Shown here: in pieces, positions 21,951 to 35,033 of the stretch
Layout of the letters: the number at the start of each line of letters is the position of its first letter
Numbering within the stretch: position 1 is the stretch's first letter
Assembly: GCA_030737835.1 (NCBI GenBank)
Contig: CM060855.1
Coordinates: forward strand, 3,032,478-3,096,477
From: Acorus gramineus
Taxonomy: Eukaryota > Streptophyta > Magnoliopsida > Acorales > Acoraceae
Reading direction: 5' to 3'
Length of the DNA stretch: 64,000 nucleotides
Notes under the pieces: model-generated
What the model was told of the DNA's origin: nothing
The model's input: only the letters and a program-made list of their open reading frames with translations
The model's database searches: none
Translations under genes and position numbers: made by a program

Positions 21951-24317
21951 TTTATCTATTCCTTTTCTATTATTTACTTATTAAAAATTTGTATGACCAA
22001 GTATTTTCATTTTCTTTAATTTTTTAAATCTTTAAAATTATTTAATAATACACAAGATTTAAGGGATTTGTTTTTTCATAATATAATTTAACAAGATTTA
22101 TATTTTTAAATTTTAAAATTAATTAATAATAGACCCAGTATTTTTATTTTTGTTTTTATCCTTTAAACAATTGATTAATTACTTATACATATATTTATTT
22201 AATTTTTTAAATCTTTAAAATTATTTAATAATACACAAGATTTAAGGGATTTGCATTTTCCATAATCTAATCTAACAAGATTTATATTTTCCATTTTTTA
22301 AATTAATTAAGATTCAGTATTTTCATTTCCGTTTTTATCCTTTAAACAATTGATTAATTACTTATACATTTATTTTTTTTAATTTTTTAAAACTTTAAAA
22401 TTATTTAATAATACACAAGATTTAAGGGGTTTGCATTTTTTTCATAATCTAATCTAACAAGATTTATATTTTTAAATTTTAAAATTAATTAATAATAGAA
22501 AAGATTTGAATATACAATAATTCATTATAAACTTGTTAGATGATGCTATTTAAAAAAAATGAAAACTTATTTTTTTAATAAATGAAAAAATTGGACCCCT
22601 AACTTCTTTAAAGAGAGGGATGCTAACCTGCTAACCAAAACTTGGTTCATCAGAAAATTTTAACACGCGTGAACTGAATTGAATGTGTCCCCCTAGAAAA
22701 AAAAATGGTGTGTCCTTTGTGACTCAAAAGTTCAAAACATGTTGAGACTAAAATATGATTGTATATATCATTTTTCTGTTTGTAATCCCCTTTCTGTAGT
22801 TTCCAATCATTTTTATTTCTTTGACATATATACTCATTTAGTTAAATATATATATTATTATGACAAGTGAATTATATATCTAAATGAACCAGTACATATT
22901 TTACAATTTTCAAAAAAAATAATGGAGAATACACTGCCCTATTAGAATATGTATTACATTAGGACAGTATATATTCCAGTAGTAGAGTGAATAATTGATT
23001 TGGGTACAACCTCTAGGCTATAGACGTGGCTGTAAATGGAACTGACTGAATTAGCACACTTGGATTTTATTAAAGGACTACAAGGTGTTTCTCCAATCTC
23101 ATTATATATCTAGTTCAACGAGGCATTTGTTAGAAAACAAATATATTATTATTTTAAATGGGTTCATGGAATTTGTTAGAGTATACAAATATCTTTTAAT
23201 AAAAACATATATTTTATTAGATAATTTATGCTATTTTTAAAAAAAATAAAAACGTGTAAGGACTGCAAGCGAGGCTATAAAGAAAGTCTTGTCTTACATT
23301 TTTTTTAATAAAATATTGATTTAAAGGATATTATGGATTTCTTGGAGCCAATTGTTAAATGTATTATACTTTTATATGCAAAATCAAATTTTAGATAAAC
23401 ATTTTCAAATGAATATTTTTGAATTTCAAATTTTGGTTTCAAATTTTAATTTTACATTTCAAAAATAAACAAAACAGCTTTTATGAAAAATTGAGTGAGT
23501 GTTGTAAACTAAATAGAATATGATATATAAGAGTATATAAACAAAGCACACAAGCATATAGAAGAGAAGTAGAGAGAGATTCTTATTCACTATTTGTTGG
23601 TGTATCTAACAATCTCATTGGGCCAAATATAATAAACAAAGCACACAAGCATAGAAGAGAAGTAGAGAGAGATTCTTATTCACTATTTGTTGGTTAGTGG
23701 AATACAAGAGAAACCCCTCTATTTATAGGGTGCATAGAAGAATCCCAAAGGTGGAAAGTTACAAGTCTATAGAGGTGAGGGGGAGATAGTGGGGCAATAA
23801 TGGGAGTGTTATGGAATAGAAGAGTGGGGGAGGTTATGGAGTAGAAGAGTAGGGGAGGTTATGGGTTAGAGAAGTGGTGGTTATCCACCATATTCACAAC
23901 ACTCCCCCTTGGATAACCACCACGCTAAGAAAATTGCCTCATTAAAACCTTGCTTGGAAAACCCAATGGGAAAAAACCAAAGCGAAGAAAAAAGAGTACA
24001 ATGTAACTTAATCGTATAATAGTGTATGCGTTTGACACTGCCTCATTAAAACCTTGCCAGGAAAACCCAATGGGACAAAACCTAGGCGAAGGAAAAAGAG
24101 TACAGTTCGCAAAATGTCATCAAAAATTACTCCCCCTCATAAGTACAAGATTTTAAGAATTTTGGTCGCAAACTTGTCGCATTCCGATTTCATACACCAA
24201 CTTCTTGAATGTTGATGTCGACAAAGCTTTAGTAAACAAATCTGCAAGATTGTCCTTTGACTGAATTTGTTGAACATCAATTTCATGTCTCTGTTGAAGC
24301 TCATGAGTGTAAAAGAA
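21951..24317. repeat. Tandem duplication unit 1 (flank + LTR + retrotransposon 3' part)
   Basis: The 2,367-bp unit is repeated almost identically at 24318-26651. It contains AT-rich flank (21951-23494), the 5-bp target repeat GTGAG (23495-23499), a full 402-bp copia LTR (23500-23901) and the adjoining 3' part of the element's interior (23902-24317). Within the flank, a ~180-bp motif (TTTAAAATTATTTAATAATACACAAG) recurs three times near 22030, 22215 and 22395. Unit 2 lacks about 35 bp present here near 22975. Confidence 0.9.
23500..23901 (-). mobile_element. Duplicated copia LTR (extra copy)
   Basis: A 402-bp LTR with TGTTG...CAACA ends, nearly identical to the LTR at 25832-26233. It was brought here by the tandem duplication rather than by its own insertion, since the same flank and the same GTGAG repeat accompany it. 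It holds the internal ~100-bp direct repeat (AAACAAAGCACACAAGCATA) seen in all three copies. Fossil. Confidence 0.9.
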
Positions 24318-26651
24318 TTTATCTATTTCTTATCTATTATTTACTTATTAAAAATTTGTATGACCAAGTATTTTCATTTTTTTTAATTTTTTAAATCTTT
24401 AAAATTATTTAATAATACACAAGATTTAAGGGATTTGTTTTTTCATAATATAATTTAACAAGATTTATATTTTTAAATTTTAAAATTAATTAATAATAGA
24501 CCCAGTATTTTTATTTTTGTTTTTATCCTTTAAACAATTGATTAATTACTTATACATATATTTATTTAATTTTTTAAATCTTTAAAATTATTTAATAATA
24601 CACAAGATTTAAGGGATTTGCATTTTCCATAATCTAATCTAACAAGATTTATATTTTCCATTTTTTAAATTAATTAAGATTCAGTATTTTCATTTCCGTT
24701 TTTATCCTTTAAACAATTGATTAATTACTTATACATTTATTTATTTTAATTTTTTAAAACTTTAAAATTATTTAATAATACCCAAGATTTAAGGGGTTTG
24801 CATTTTTTTCATAATCTAATCTAACAAGATTTATATTTTTAAATTTTAAAATTAATTAATAATAGAAAAGATTTGAATATACAATAATTCATTATAAACT
24901 TGTTAGATGATGCTATTTAAAAAAAATGAAAACTTATTTTTTTAATAAATGAAAAAATTGGACCCCTAACTTCTTTAAAGAGAGGGATGCTAACCTGCTA
25001 ACCAAAACTTGGTTCATCAGAAAATTTTAACATGCGTGAACTGAATTGAATGTGTCCCCCCTAGAAAAAAAAATGGTGTGTCCTTTGTGACTCAAAAGTT
25101 CAAAACATGTTGAGACTAAAATATGATTGTATATATCATTTTTCTGTTTGTAATCCCCTTTCTGTAGTTTCCAATCATTTTTATTTCTTTGACATATATA
25201 CTCATTTAGTTAAATATATATATTATTATGACAAGTGAATTATATATCTAAATGAACTAGTACATATTTTACAATTTTCAAAAAAAATAATGGAGAATAC
25301 ACTGCCCTATTAGAATATGTATTACATTAGGATAGTATATATTCCCCTTTCTATAGACGTGGCTGTAAATGGAACTGACTGAATTAGCACACTTGGATTT
25401 TATTAAAGGACTACAAGGTATTTCTCCAATCTTATTATATATCTAGTTCAACGAGGCATTTGTTAGAAAACAAATATATTATTATTTTAAATGGGTTCAT
25501 GGAATTTGTTAGAGTATACAAATATCTTTTAATAAAAACATATATTTTATTAGATAATTTATGCTATTTTTAAAAAAAATAAAAACGTGTAAGGACTGCA
25601 AGCGAGGCTATAAAGAAAGTCTTGTCTTACATTTTTTTTAATAAAATATTGATTTAAAGGATATTATGGATTTCTTGGAGCCAATTGTTAAATGTATTAT
25701 ACTTTTATATGCAAAATCAAATTTAGATAAACATTTTCAAATGAATATTTTTGAATTTCAAATTTTGGTTTCAAATTTTAATTTTACATTTCAAAAATAA
25801 ACGAAACAGCTTTTATGAAAAATTGAGTGAGTGTTGTAAACTAAATAGAATATGATATATAAGAGTATATAAACAAAGCACACAAGCATATAGAAGAGAA
25901 GTAGAGAGAGATTCTTATTCACTATTTGTTGGTGTATCTAACAATCTCATTGGGCCAAATATAATAAACAAAGCACACAAGCATAGAAGAGAAGTAGAGA
26001 GAGATTCTTATTCACTATTTGTTGGTTGGTGGAATACAAGAGAAACCCCTCTATTTATAGGGTGCATAGAAGAATCCCAAAGGTGAAAAGTTACAAGCCT
26101 ATAGAGGTGAGGGGGAGATAGTGGGGCAATAATGGGAGTGTTATGGAATAGAAGAGTGGGGGAGGTTATGGAGTTGAAGAGTGGGGGAGGTTATGGGTTA
26201 GAGAAGTGGTGGTTATCCACCATATTCACAACACTCCCCCTTGGATAACCACCACGCTAAGATAATTATCTCATTAAAACCTTGCTTGAAAACCCAATGG
26301 GAAAAAACCAAAGCGAAGGAAAAAGAGTACAATGTAACTTAATCGTATAATAGTGTATGCGTTTGACACTGCCTCATTAAAACCTTGCCAGGAAAACCCA
26401 ATGGGACAAAACCTAGGCGAAGGAAAAAGAGTACAGTTCACAAAATGTCATCAAAAATTACTCCCCCTCATAAGTATAAGATTTTAAGAATTTTGGTCGC
26501 AAACTCGTCGCATCCCGATTTCATACACCAACTTCTTGAATGTTGATGTCGACAAAGCTTTAGTAAACAAATCTGTAAGATTGTTCTTTGACTGAATTTG
26601 TTGAACATCAATTTCATGTCTCTGCTGGAGCTCATGAGTGTAAAAGAATTT
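24318..26651. repeat. Tandem duplication unit 2
   Basis: The second copy of the 2.3-kb unit. Its right side runs on into the retrotransposon body without interruption, so this copy is the one still attached to the element. The junction between units (about 24315-24321) joins element sequence GAATTT to ATCTATTT of the flank, with a few bases of microhomology. Confidence 0.9.
25832..26233 (-). mobile_element. 3' LTR of the copia element
   Basis: 402 bp, TGTTG...CAACA, next to the polypurine tract on one side and the GTGAG target repeat on the other. It contains a ~100-bp internal direct repeat. Confidence 0.9.
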
Positions 26652-27029
26652 TGGAGAAATATGCTTCGTTCTATCACCCTTGATATATCCCCCTTTGATT
26701 TGAGCAATGCATGCTGCATTGTCTTCATATATAGTTGTTGGAACATCTGTAATGAGAGATAGTCCGCATGCAGTACGAATATGATGAACCAAAGACCTTA
26801 TCCACACACATTCCCGGCTTGCTTCGTGGAGTGCAAGAATCTCAGAGTGGTTAGAAGACGTGGCGACCAAAGTCTGTTTCGTAGATCGCCAAGAGATTGT
26901 TGTGCCATCGCAAGTGAATACATAGCCTGTTTGTGAGCGAGCCTTGTGAGGATCTGAAAGATATCTTGAATCTGCATAACCCTTTAGTTGTGCACCATTA
27001 TTGAAATCCTTTGCATAGAATAGACCCAT
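26484..27029 (-). pseudogene. Copia RNase H region (fossil)
   Basis: Encodes the copia-type RNase H domain: GYADSRYLSDPHKARSQTGY, SWRSTKQTLVATSSNHSE, IYEDNAACIAQIKGGYIKGD, KHISPKFFYTHELQ and a NLTDLFTKAL tail. It belongs to the retrotransposon at 25832-32031. Confidence 0.9.
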
Positions 27030-27301
27030 GTCTGAGTTCTACGAAGATAACGAAAAATGTGTTTCACACCATTCCAATGCCTTCGAGTTGGTGCAGAGCT
27101 AAATCTGGCCAATAAATTAACTGAAAATGCAATGTCAGGTCTAGTGCATTGGGCCAAATATAATAAGGCACCAATTGCACTAAGATATGATACTTCAGGA
27201 CCAAGAAGATTTTCAGTATCTTCTTTTGGACGAAAAGGGTCTTTTTTGGGTCAAGTAACCTTACTACCATTGGAGTACTTAATGGATGACATTTGTCCAT
27301 A

Positions 27302-28177
27302 TTAAAACGCTTCAGGATTTTTTTCAACATATGTTGTTTGATGAACAAGTATCCCATTTGAACTTTGCTCAATTTGCAAGCCGAGACAGTATCTTATTTT
27401 TCCAAGATCTTTCATTTCAAACTCCTTTTTCAGATATTCGGAAGCCTTTTCGAGCTCTTCAGGAGTTCCAATTAGATTAATATCATCAACATATACTGCA
27501 ATAATGGTAAATCCGAGTTCCGTTTTCTTAATAAATACATAGGGGCATATTGGATCATTGACATATCCTTCTTTTATTAAGTACTCACTAAGACGGTTAT
27601 ACCACATTCGTCCAGATTGCTTTAATCCATACAAGGATCGTCTTAGCTTGATTGAGTACATGTTTCGTGGTTTTGCTTCAGGCAATTTTAGTCCTTCAGG
27701 AACTTTCATATAAATGTCGGTATCTAATTTTCCATATAAATATGCAGTAACCACATCCATTAGATGCATGTCAAGTCCTTCTGAGACTACAAGACTAATT
27801 AAATACCGAAATGTGATTGTGTCCATCACAGGAGAATATGTCTCTTCAAAATCTATCCCAGGTCTCTGTAGGAAACCCTGTGCCACAAGACGAGCTTTGT
27901 ATCTAACAATCTTGTTTCTTTCATTTCGTTTTCTCGCAAACACCCATTTACATCCTACTGGTTTAACACCTTCAGGGGTTAGGACTACTGGTCCAAATAC
28001 TTGATGTTTTGCAAGTGAATCCAATTCTGTTTGAATAGCAGCTTTCCATTGTGGCCAACAATTTTTTCGTCTGCATTCATCCACTGAACGTGGTTCTAAA
28101 TCATTATCTGAAATGATTTCTGTAGCTACTGCAAATGAGAATATATCATCAACAAGCACTTGCTTTCGATCCCACAA
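27302..28177 (-). pseudogene. Copia reverse transcriptase region (fossil)
   Basis: Shows Ty1/copia RT landmarks in order: CKWVFARKRNERNKIVRYKA, RLVAQGFLQRPGIDFEETYS, a VTAYLYGKLDTDIYM block, SLYGLKQSGRMWYNRL and the catalytic-type VYVDDINLIG. It belongs to the element at 25832-32031 and shows signs of decay. Confidence 0.9.
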
Positions 28178-28197
28178 TATTTGTGAATTTGCATAAT

Positions 28198-29288
28198 TTA
28201 TGAAATTTCTTCATTTCCATGTACTTGTTCTTCATGCACGGGCGTCACTTCAGGGACGTCAGTCTCTTCGGGGACTTGTGTCACTTCAGGGGCTTCTTCC
28301 TCTGTATGAATTATTGTGGGTCTTTCAAGTGTTTCATATTCTTCTAGAGAATTATTCTTCATTGTTTTTCTCCTTCGAGGAGCTGAATCTTTTGAGCCTA
28401 TAGGTCTTCCACGCTTCAGGCGTGTTTTTGTTGATTCATTAGCCGGCATATTAACAGTTTTCCTATTGGAACATTAATTCGAGCTGGAGTATTAGCAGCT
28501 GGAATATGTGATTTCATCACTTTTGCTGCATCATTGAATGCATCTGGCAATTGATGCGCAATTCTTTGAAGATGGGTGATTCTTTGCACTTCAGTTTCAC
28601 ATTGATTAGTGTGAGGATCAAGATGAGACAAAGATGGAGTTTGCCATGTAAGTTCACGTCGTTCTTCTGGCGACGGATTTTCTCCCCTAACGACGGGAAT
28701 ATTGTCTCATCAAAATGACAATCCGCAAATCGAGCGGTAAAAACATCCCCTGTCAATGGTTCAAGATATCTTATAATAGAAGGAGAATCTACTTTGTATG
28801 ATAAATATGTCATCGATGATCATTTATTTGCGATTCCACATTTCTCTTATATGCATATAAAATATAGAGATCTTAATATTATTAGGTACCTTTTCCTCTT
28901 CAAGAGTTTGTGTAGTCACTTCTGGAACTCGTTTCTCTTCATGGACATTATACTCTTCTAGAGTTTTAGAGAAAGTGGATCTATTGTTCATAATCTCTTC
29001 TGGAACATTATGTATAACTTCTTCTAGAGCATTATTAGAGCATGATTTTACATTTGATCTCAACTTCTGGGGAGCTGAATTTTTTTTTTTTGAACCTATA
29101 GGTTTATCACGCATCTGGCGTGCATTAGGAATTTGATTTTCACGTTGAGCGGTACGTGAGTCTAGATAAGACAGAGTGGATGTATTCCACGATAATTCTC
29201 GTTGTTCTTCAGGAACAGATCGTACTTCAGGTACGTTCTTCCCTCCCCCTAACGATGGGAATATTGTCTCATTAAAATGGAAATCCAC
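28198..29288 (-). pseudogene. Copia integrase C-terminal/linker region with internal duplication (fossil)
   Basis: Two related blocks (about 28198-28813 and 28824-29288) both carry an FxETIFPSLG motif and an RPIGSKxSAP or KPIGSKKKNSAP motif, with Pro/Glu/Val-rich repeats (PEVTQVPEETDVPEV). In plant copia elements this stretch lies between the integrase core and reverse transcriptase. Its doubling is unusual. Confidence 0.7.
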
Positions 29289-29839
29289 AAATCATGCGGT
29301 AAAAACTATCATCGAGCAAAAGAATCTTCTAGTTCTTTAGTATATGCCCAAATGAATAGTTCAACGCATCATCGTGTACCATGGATATCCGAGACGGTCA
29401 TGTCAAATCATAAAGATCATAGAACTTCTAGTTTATATGAGTAAATATGGATATTTATAATAACCCTTAGGAGAGAGCATAAAGCTTTTCTAATGTATGC
29501 TTCTGGCATGAGACATTATTAATGCATAGATACTCCATAATTTTAAAATGGCATAAGATAGGTATCTTCAGTAGACTTCTTCTGGATCTACATGAATACA
29601 ATGCATCGTTGATACAAAATTTTGTATCTCTTGATAACATGATATCTGCCCTTCTGGAGCTTTCGACCAAGTTTATAATACCAAAAATAATATTATCATT
29701 TGCATTAATTAATGTTAAACTCAAAAAATAAGATAAATATGAAAGTGCATTTCATATAAAAATAAATAAATAAAGACGTAAATATAAAATTGACAAATAT
29801 CTAATCATATATCAAGTACATGACCAATAAAGAGTTTAA

Positions 29840-31569
29840 GCGTACTTCAGGTATGCAACCAATTTAAAGATTTGGACGTACTTCAGGTACGTGACCAAAA
29901 TTATGTTATGAAATACCAAATAGATGACAATAATTTTCCTTTGCATTTTAGGGGTTTGTTATGTAACTTTTGCCTTGCTTTAGTTTAATAGCAAATCACT
30001 TCTAGTGATTTGAGATATTTTACAAACTTTATGATTGTTGTGCTTTCTCAACTATATAAATCATGATCTCATCATTCATGACCACAACTTCCATGGCGAA
30101 CATAAAATAAAATGCATTTACTTCGGGTAATGATGCTATGCCATTGAGTTGAGTTACATGATATTTTAAAAAATCATTGTTCGGCAACGAGAATATATAA
30201 AATTAATGCTCTCAATATTGCTACAACTGGAGCATATTTGAGGCATAATGGCCGGTGGACCTTTGTCAATGAGGTATTAATCTTTAAATCCTCTTCATTA
30301 TGATGATGATGCTGAAATCTAATCATAATTTACATGTTCCTGCTGGGATACATGGATCTTTTTTTTATTATTATTTGGTCCTTCAAGGACCCGAAAAATA
30401 TATCATATAACTTTTGTTTGGTCCTACAGGGACACGAGCAATCATGATTTTTGTATAGTCCTTCAGGGATAGAACAAAATAAAATTTTACATGATCCTTC
30501 AAAGATTCATATAATCATAATTTTTGTACAGTCCTTCAGGGATAAAATAAAATAAAATTTGTATGATCCTTCATGGATACAATATAATCATAGTCCTTCT
30601 GGGACATTTTTAATCATATCTTTTACATGATTCTTCAGGGATCCATGTAATAACATTTTTTGTCTGATCCTGCTGGGACATAAGACTTTGTAATATCAAA
30701 ATAAATCACTAATAAGTAAATAAACCTTGAATTTAAGATGTAAAAATAAACTTGTTACAGCATATAAATTTAGTGTCATTTATACATAGATTTACCTCAA
30801 CTCCTTGTAAACAACAAATAGGGCTTCAAATAGGGCTAGAAGAAATAAGAAAGAAATGTGTACAAAAGTCACCATATAAATATTGTTTTGGTGTGATCAA
30901 TACTTTTAATAATAATATATAATATATATACAAAGAACAGATTTATCATTGTGGAAAATATTATTCCACAACAGATAAACTATATACAAACAATAATATA
31001 AAACAAATGCATATATAAATTAAATAATCGGTGCATCTTGCATTATACTTGTGTTGCTAACCGACTTGGTTAAAAGTTTGCAACAACATATTTGAATAAT
31101 ATCTCCAAGATGAAGTTTTTAAATTAAATCTAATATATGTATTCAGAGGATAAATAAATTGACATCAATAAAAAAACATGTAACTGATGTTTTTGAGTTG
31201 CATCAATTTATTTATTAATCAATAGACTTGTATAATGGGATATTCACAATGACTATGATGGTGTAAATATCAAATATATACAAATACAATGAAATGATTA
31301 CATCATACTCATCAGATAAGAGAACAAAGAGAGAAATAGTGATGAGATAAGATCAAAATGAAAAATAGTTAGCATGCATGAGTGACACCTGTAAAAGCTC
31401 ACGGTTTGACAAAGTAATCAACATATACCATATGAGACACATATATAATACCGTTTATGTTGAACCAGTCCCTGCACACATCACCAAAAAAATACAAACC
31501 ATTGAGTCGAATCATTCTCTCCGATTTTGTGTGGGCTTGAAAACCAAAAGCTTATTCGTGCTGATAACG
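29840..31569 (-). repeat. Non-coding leader of the copia element with TCCTTCAGGGA repeats
   Basis: No open frame of note. Between about 30375 and 30690 a degenerate word, TCCTTCAGGGA or TCCTgCtGGGA, recurs about ten times at 30-50 bp spacing. Near 29850 and 29880 there is a related GTACTTCAGGTA word. The leader ends at the primer-binding site beside the 5' LTR. Confidence 0.6.
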
Positions 31570-32031
31570 TGTTGTAGCGCTGTCTGCTAGACAAATGTCA
31601 CCAACCATAGCCATTTTGTAAAAAAAATAAAAAAATAAATAGAATATGATATATAAGAGTATATAAACAAAGCACACAAGCATATAGAACAGAAGTAGAA
31701 AGAGATTCTTATTCACTATTTGTTTGTTGGTGTATCTAACAATCTCATTGGGCCAAATATAATAAACAAAGCACACAAGCATAGAAGAGATGTAGAGAGA
31801 GATTCTTATTCACTATTTGTTGGTTAGTGGAATACAAGAGAAACCCCTCTATTTATAGGGTGCATAGAAGAATCCCAAAGATGGGAAGTTACAAGTCTAT
31901 AGAGGTGAGGGGGAGATAGTAGGGCAATAATGGGAGTGTTATGGAATAGAAGAGTGGGGGAGGTTATGGAGTTGAAGAGTGGGAGAGGTTATGGGTTAGA
32001 GAAGTGGTGGTTATCCACCATATTCACAACA
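31570..32031 (-). mobile_element. 5' LTR of the copia element
   Basis: 462 bp with TGTTG...CAACA ends, next to the primer-binding site and the GTGAG target repeat (32032-32036). It is about 60 bp longer than the other two LTR copies because of a segment near its primer-binding-site end. Confidence 0.85.
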
Positions 32032-32036
32032 GTGAG

Positions 32037-33663
32037 TAATTTTTCTAGAATTGATTGTTTTAATCAAACTTTAGAATATTTTTCAAAATTGAATCCAAAC
32101 GTGCCATTAATTAGTTACAATAAATAGTGTTTTTTTTTAACCATAAAAATATTTATCTTATGCTATGTCAATTTTTCAAAAAGAAACGAATTAGAAAATT
32201 TCCATAAGAATCTTCCATTAGATGATATTTATAAAATTGCACTTTTTGTTTTTGAGACCATATTAAATTAATGTTTTTTCTTATATTTACCCTTCAAAAT
32301 GGTTTTTTATTGGTTTTTTTATCAAAACAAATTAGAGAAATTAATTCTCCGTATATTTATTCTCACCTCCATTTTTAAGGACGTCCCTAGAAAATTTTGC
32401 ATATGTACCCATGAAATGTGATTTTGTCAAATTATCCCTCTTGTATTTAATCTTACAAATATTATCACAAAAATTATGAGATTCAGTCGTCCAATCAACT
32501 GGGATTATTTTTTGATTGACAAATTTTTTTTGAAGAATCATAAAAAGAAGAATCAATTAATGTGATAAATCTTATAATTAGGAGAATCATATTTAGATTA
32601 AATTCTCCGTAATTACGGATTCATTTTCAATAGTTTTAGTCATGATTAATTATATATTACTTGGGTATCAAGCTAGAATGGTTAATAAATAATGTAGAAG
32701 CTATTTTAGAATTTATATATTTTTCTTTTATTTTTCATAGGTTTTATTTCCCTATAAAAATCACAATCAAATAACACCCCCCTATTTATAAACATGTAAA
32801 GGGATTGTACAAATTACTCAAGCAATAAGTGTTTCAATTTTTTTTTATTTATTATAAGAGTTTTATCTTTTTTTCCTTCTTCTTTCATTCCTATGAAAAG
32901 GATTTCTTGCTCATTCTACTCTCTCTAATATATCACCGGATCATCCAAACTATTATCCATTTTCCAACGTGTCTATTGAGGGGTGAACAATCATCTTCTT
33001 AATTTGCCCGGGTTGTTGAAGATCAAAGAATAGTCGAAGATCTTTGGCTTCTCTTTTCTGATCTCACACCAGTGTTGTGTACCTTTTCGAGGAGAGGCTA
33101 TTTTTATAGAAGAAGGTTACTTGTCTAGCACGCTTGGTTGACGTAGAAGAAACTTTCGCGTGGCCCAGTAATTGAGTGACACATCTTTTTTTATTTTTGA
33201 CCGAGTCAACCAAATGGCTTAGTTACTGTTGACATATCCTTGCCGGTACATTGGTGCACATTAACGTACTTATTCGTAATTGAAATCTATGTGTGAACCA
33301 AACAATGAAAAATGATTTGTTACAGAAATTCACTATAAAACTAAACAGTCTCATGGAATCTGGATTCATGGTAAAATGATTCTTACTAAAGTAAATCCAT
33401 AAAAAAAATGAGGGTTCTTCAAAGGTGATAATGGTGATGGCTATAAAACTCTTTTGAATTCATAAGGAATAAAATAAAAGAGAATAATTTTTAATAGCCC
33501 TACAATCGCGCTAACACTTCTATTTATGAGCCCACAATTTATATATTTAAAAAACCTAAAAATTCAAAAAAAAAAATTCTAACAAACTTATTCAAAGCTA
33601 ACTAAAAATATTTTTAAAATCTAAAATAAACCCTAAAAGTCCTAAATTAAGTAGCTTCATTCA
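32037..33663. other. Intergenic; possible LTR-type remnants
   Basis: AT-rich DNA. The block at about 32990-33250 (GAGGAGAGGCTATTTTTATAG, TTGGTTGACGTAGAAG) and the one at 33400-33650 with a TTCTATTTATGAG leader-like patch look like pieces of old LTRs, but no ends or target repeats were found. No gene was recognised. Confidence 0.35.
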
Positions 33664-34997
33664 TCAGTGGTTTGGTTCATACTCTTCTTCCAACTCTGGA
33701 TCATAATCATAGTATCCTCCTGTTTTGGTTTCAATTCCTCTGTAAAACCAACTAGCAAGTCTGATTCTGGGTTGCTGAGTGGGTACAATATTTGGTCCAT
33801 CATCTTCTTCTTTTGATTCTGAATCACAATTATAATTTCCTGGCTCTTCGGTCTGATTTTGGGTTGCTGAAATTTGAGAAGTTGAAGCTTCAGATTCATT
33901 GAAAACTTCCACAACCTGAACATATATATAATTTTTTTTCATGTTAATGATATATATGAGTAATAATTGATCTATATGTTTGGCTCAATATTGAATGAAC
34001 AGACTCAATTCAAACAAGAAAACAATCTAAATTAAAATTTTAAAATTAAAATTCAATCAGGACTTTTATTATTATGATCAACAAACAAAAATTAAACCAA
34101 TGTAAAAAAAATGTTTTATAAAGGAAAAGCATACAACTTTAATAAAATCAAGATTTTCTGATTTTCAGAGACCAAAAAAAAAATCAATCATGAAAACAAG
34201 AGATTAAAAAAAATGATCTGAAACAAATTATTGGATCATTTTAATATTAATTGAATTCATCAGTAATGTGGTACGTACACATGAATTTTAATTTGTTTCA
34301 TTCACCTACAGTGCATGCACTTCATATTCATTATTTAAGTGGTTATTTTTTGGACCAATGGGTGGTGTGTATTTTATTTAATTCATATACATGAATGAAT
34401 CTTGTAATGCATGTATAATTATATTGGATAATCTAGAATGGAATATATGGATGTTGGAATACCAAATAATAAGAATGTGTATTATTTTCATGAATCCAAT
34501 AGGGTTCAATTAGTCTATGAATATCCTACTCCATCCCATGGCACAACTCACATCAAATGACACATTTATACAACAAGAGAGAGAACTTATAAGCTAAAAA
34601 TTATAGCTTTTAACTTAAAATAAACAGTTGCTGTTTGAAATCTATTTAAGTTAAAAACAATTTAAAAAAGTCAGAATTTGTAAACTGGGTAGATGGTGCT
34701 TTTGATGTGTTTTAAATAATCTTTATTTTGAACACTAATATCCTTATTTATTTATTTTTAGTAATGACAAACGTCATTTCATCTCCTCTATTGTTTAACA
34801 GTTTATTCTAACAAACATCCACCCATGGTTATTCCCTACTTTTTAAGCTACAACTAACATGTTTATTATTTATTAGATTTTTTTTAATACGAAAGTAGTA
34901 AATATTTGCTACAACAAATATGTCATCATTGAGAATTCAATTCTCAACTTTAAAAAGAGGGAGAGCAGAGGCCTATCTGAAAAATTAAAGGGTTTTT

Positions 34998-35033
<36 letters not shown>

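Larger units (their letters stand above)
25832..32031 (-). mobile_element. Ty1/copia retrotransposon, broken
   Basis: The element runs on the - strand between identical 5-bp target repeats GTGAG (25827-25831 and 32032-32036). Parts in element order: 5' LTR 31570-32031; primer-binding site CGTTATCAGCACGA just inside it; a 2-kb non-coding leader; a GAG-pre-integrase-like remnant near 29467-29724; an integrase C-terminal/linker region 28198-29288; reverse transcriptase 27302-28177; RNase H 26484-27029; a polypurine tract AAGGGGGAG directly before the 3' LTR 25832-26233. A recognisable gag and integrase core are missing. It carries several breaks and is a fossil. The LTR copies differ by only a few percent by eye, so insertion is fairly recent. 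Confidence 0.9.

Noticed and set aside
23500-26233. Two separate LTR insertions
   Set aside because: Both LTRs share the same GTGAG repeat and more than a kilobase of identical flank, so a tandem duplication explains them better.
27057-28004. + strand open frames inside the copia element
   Set aside because: Antisense shadows of the reverse transcriptase and RNase H regions.
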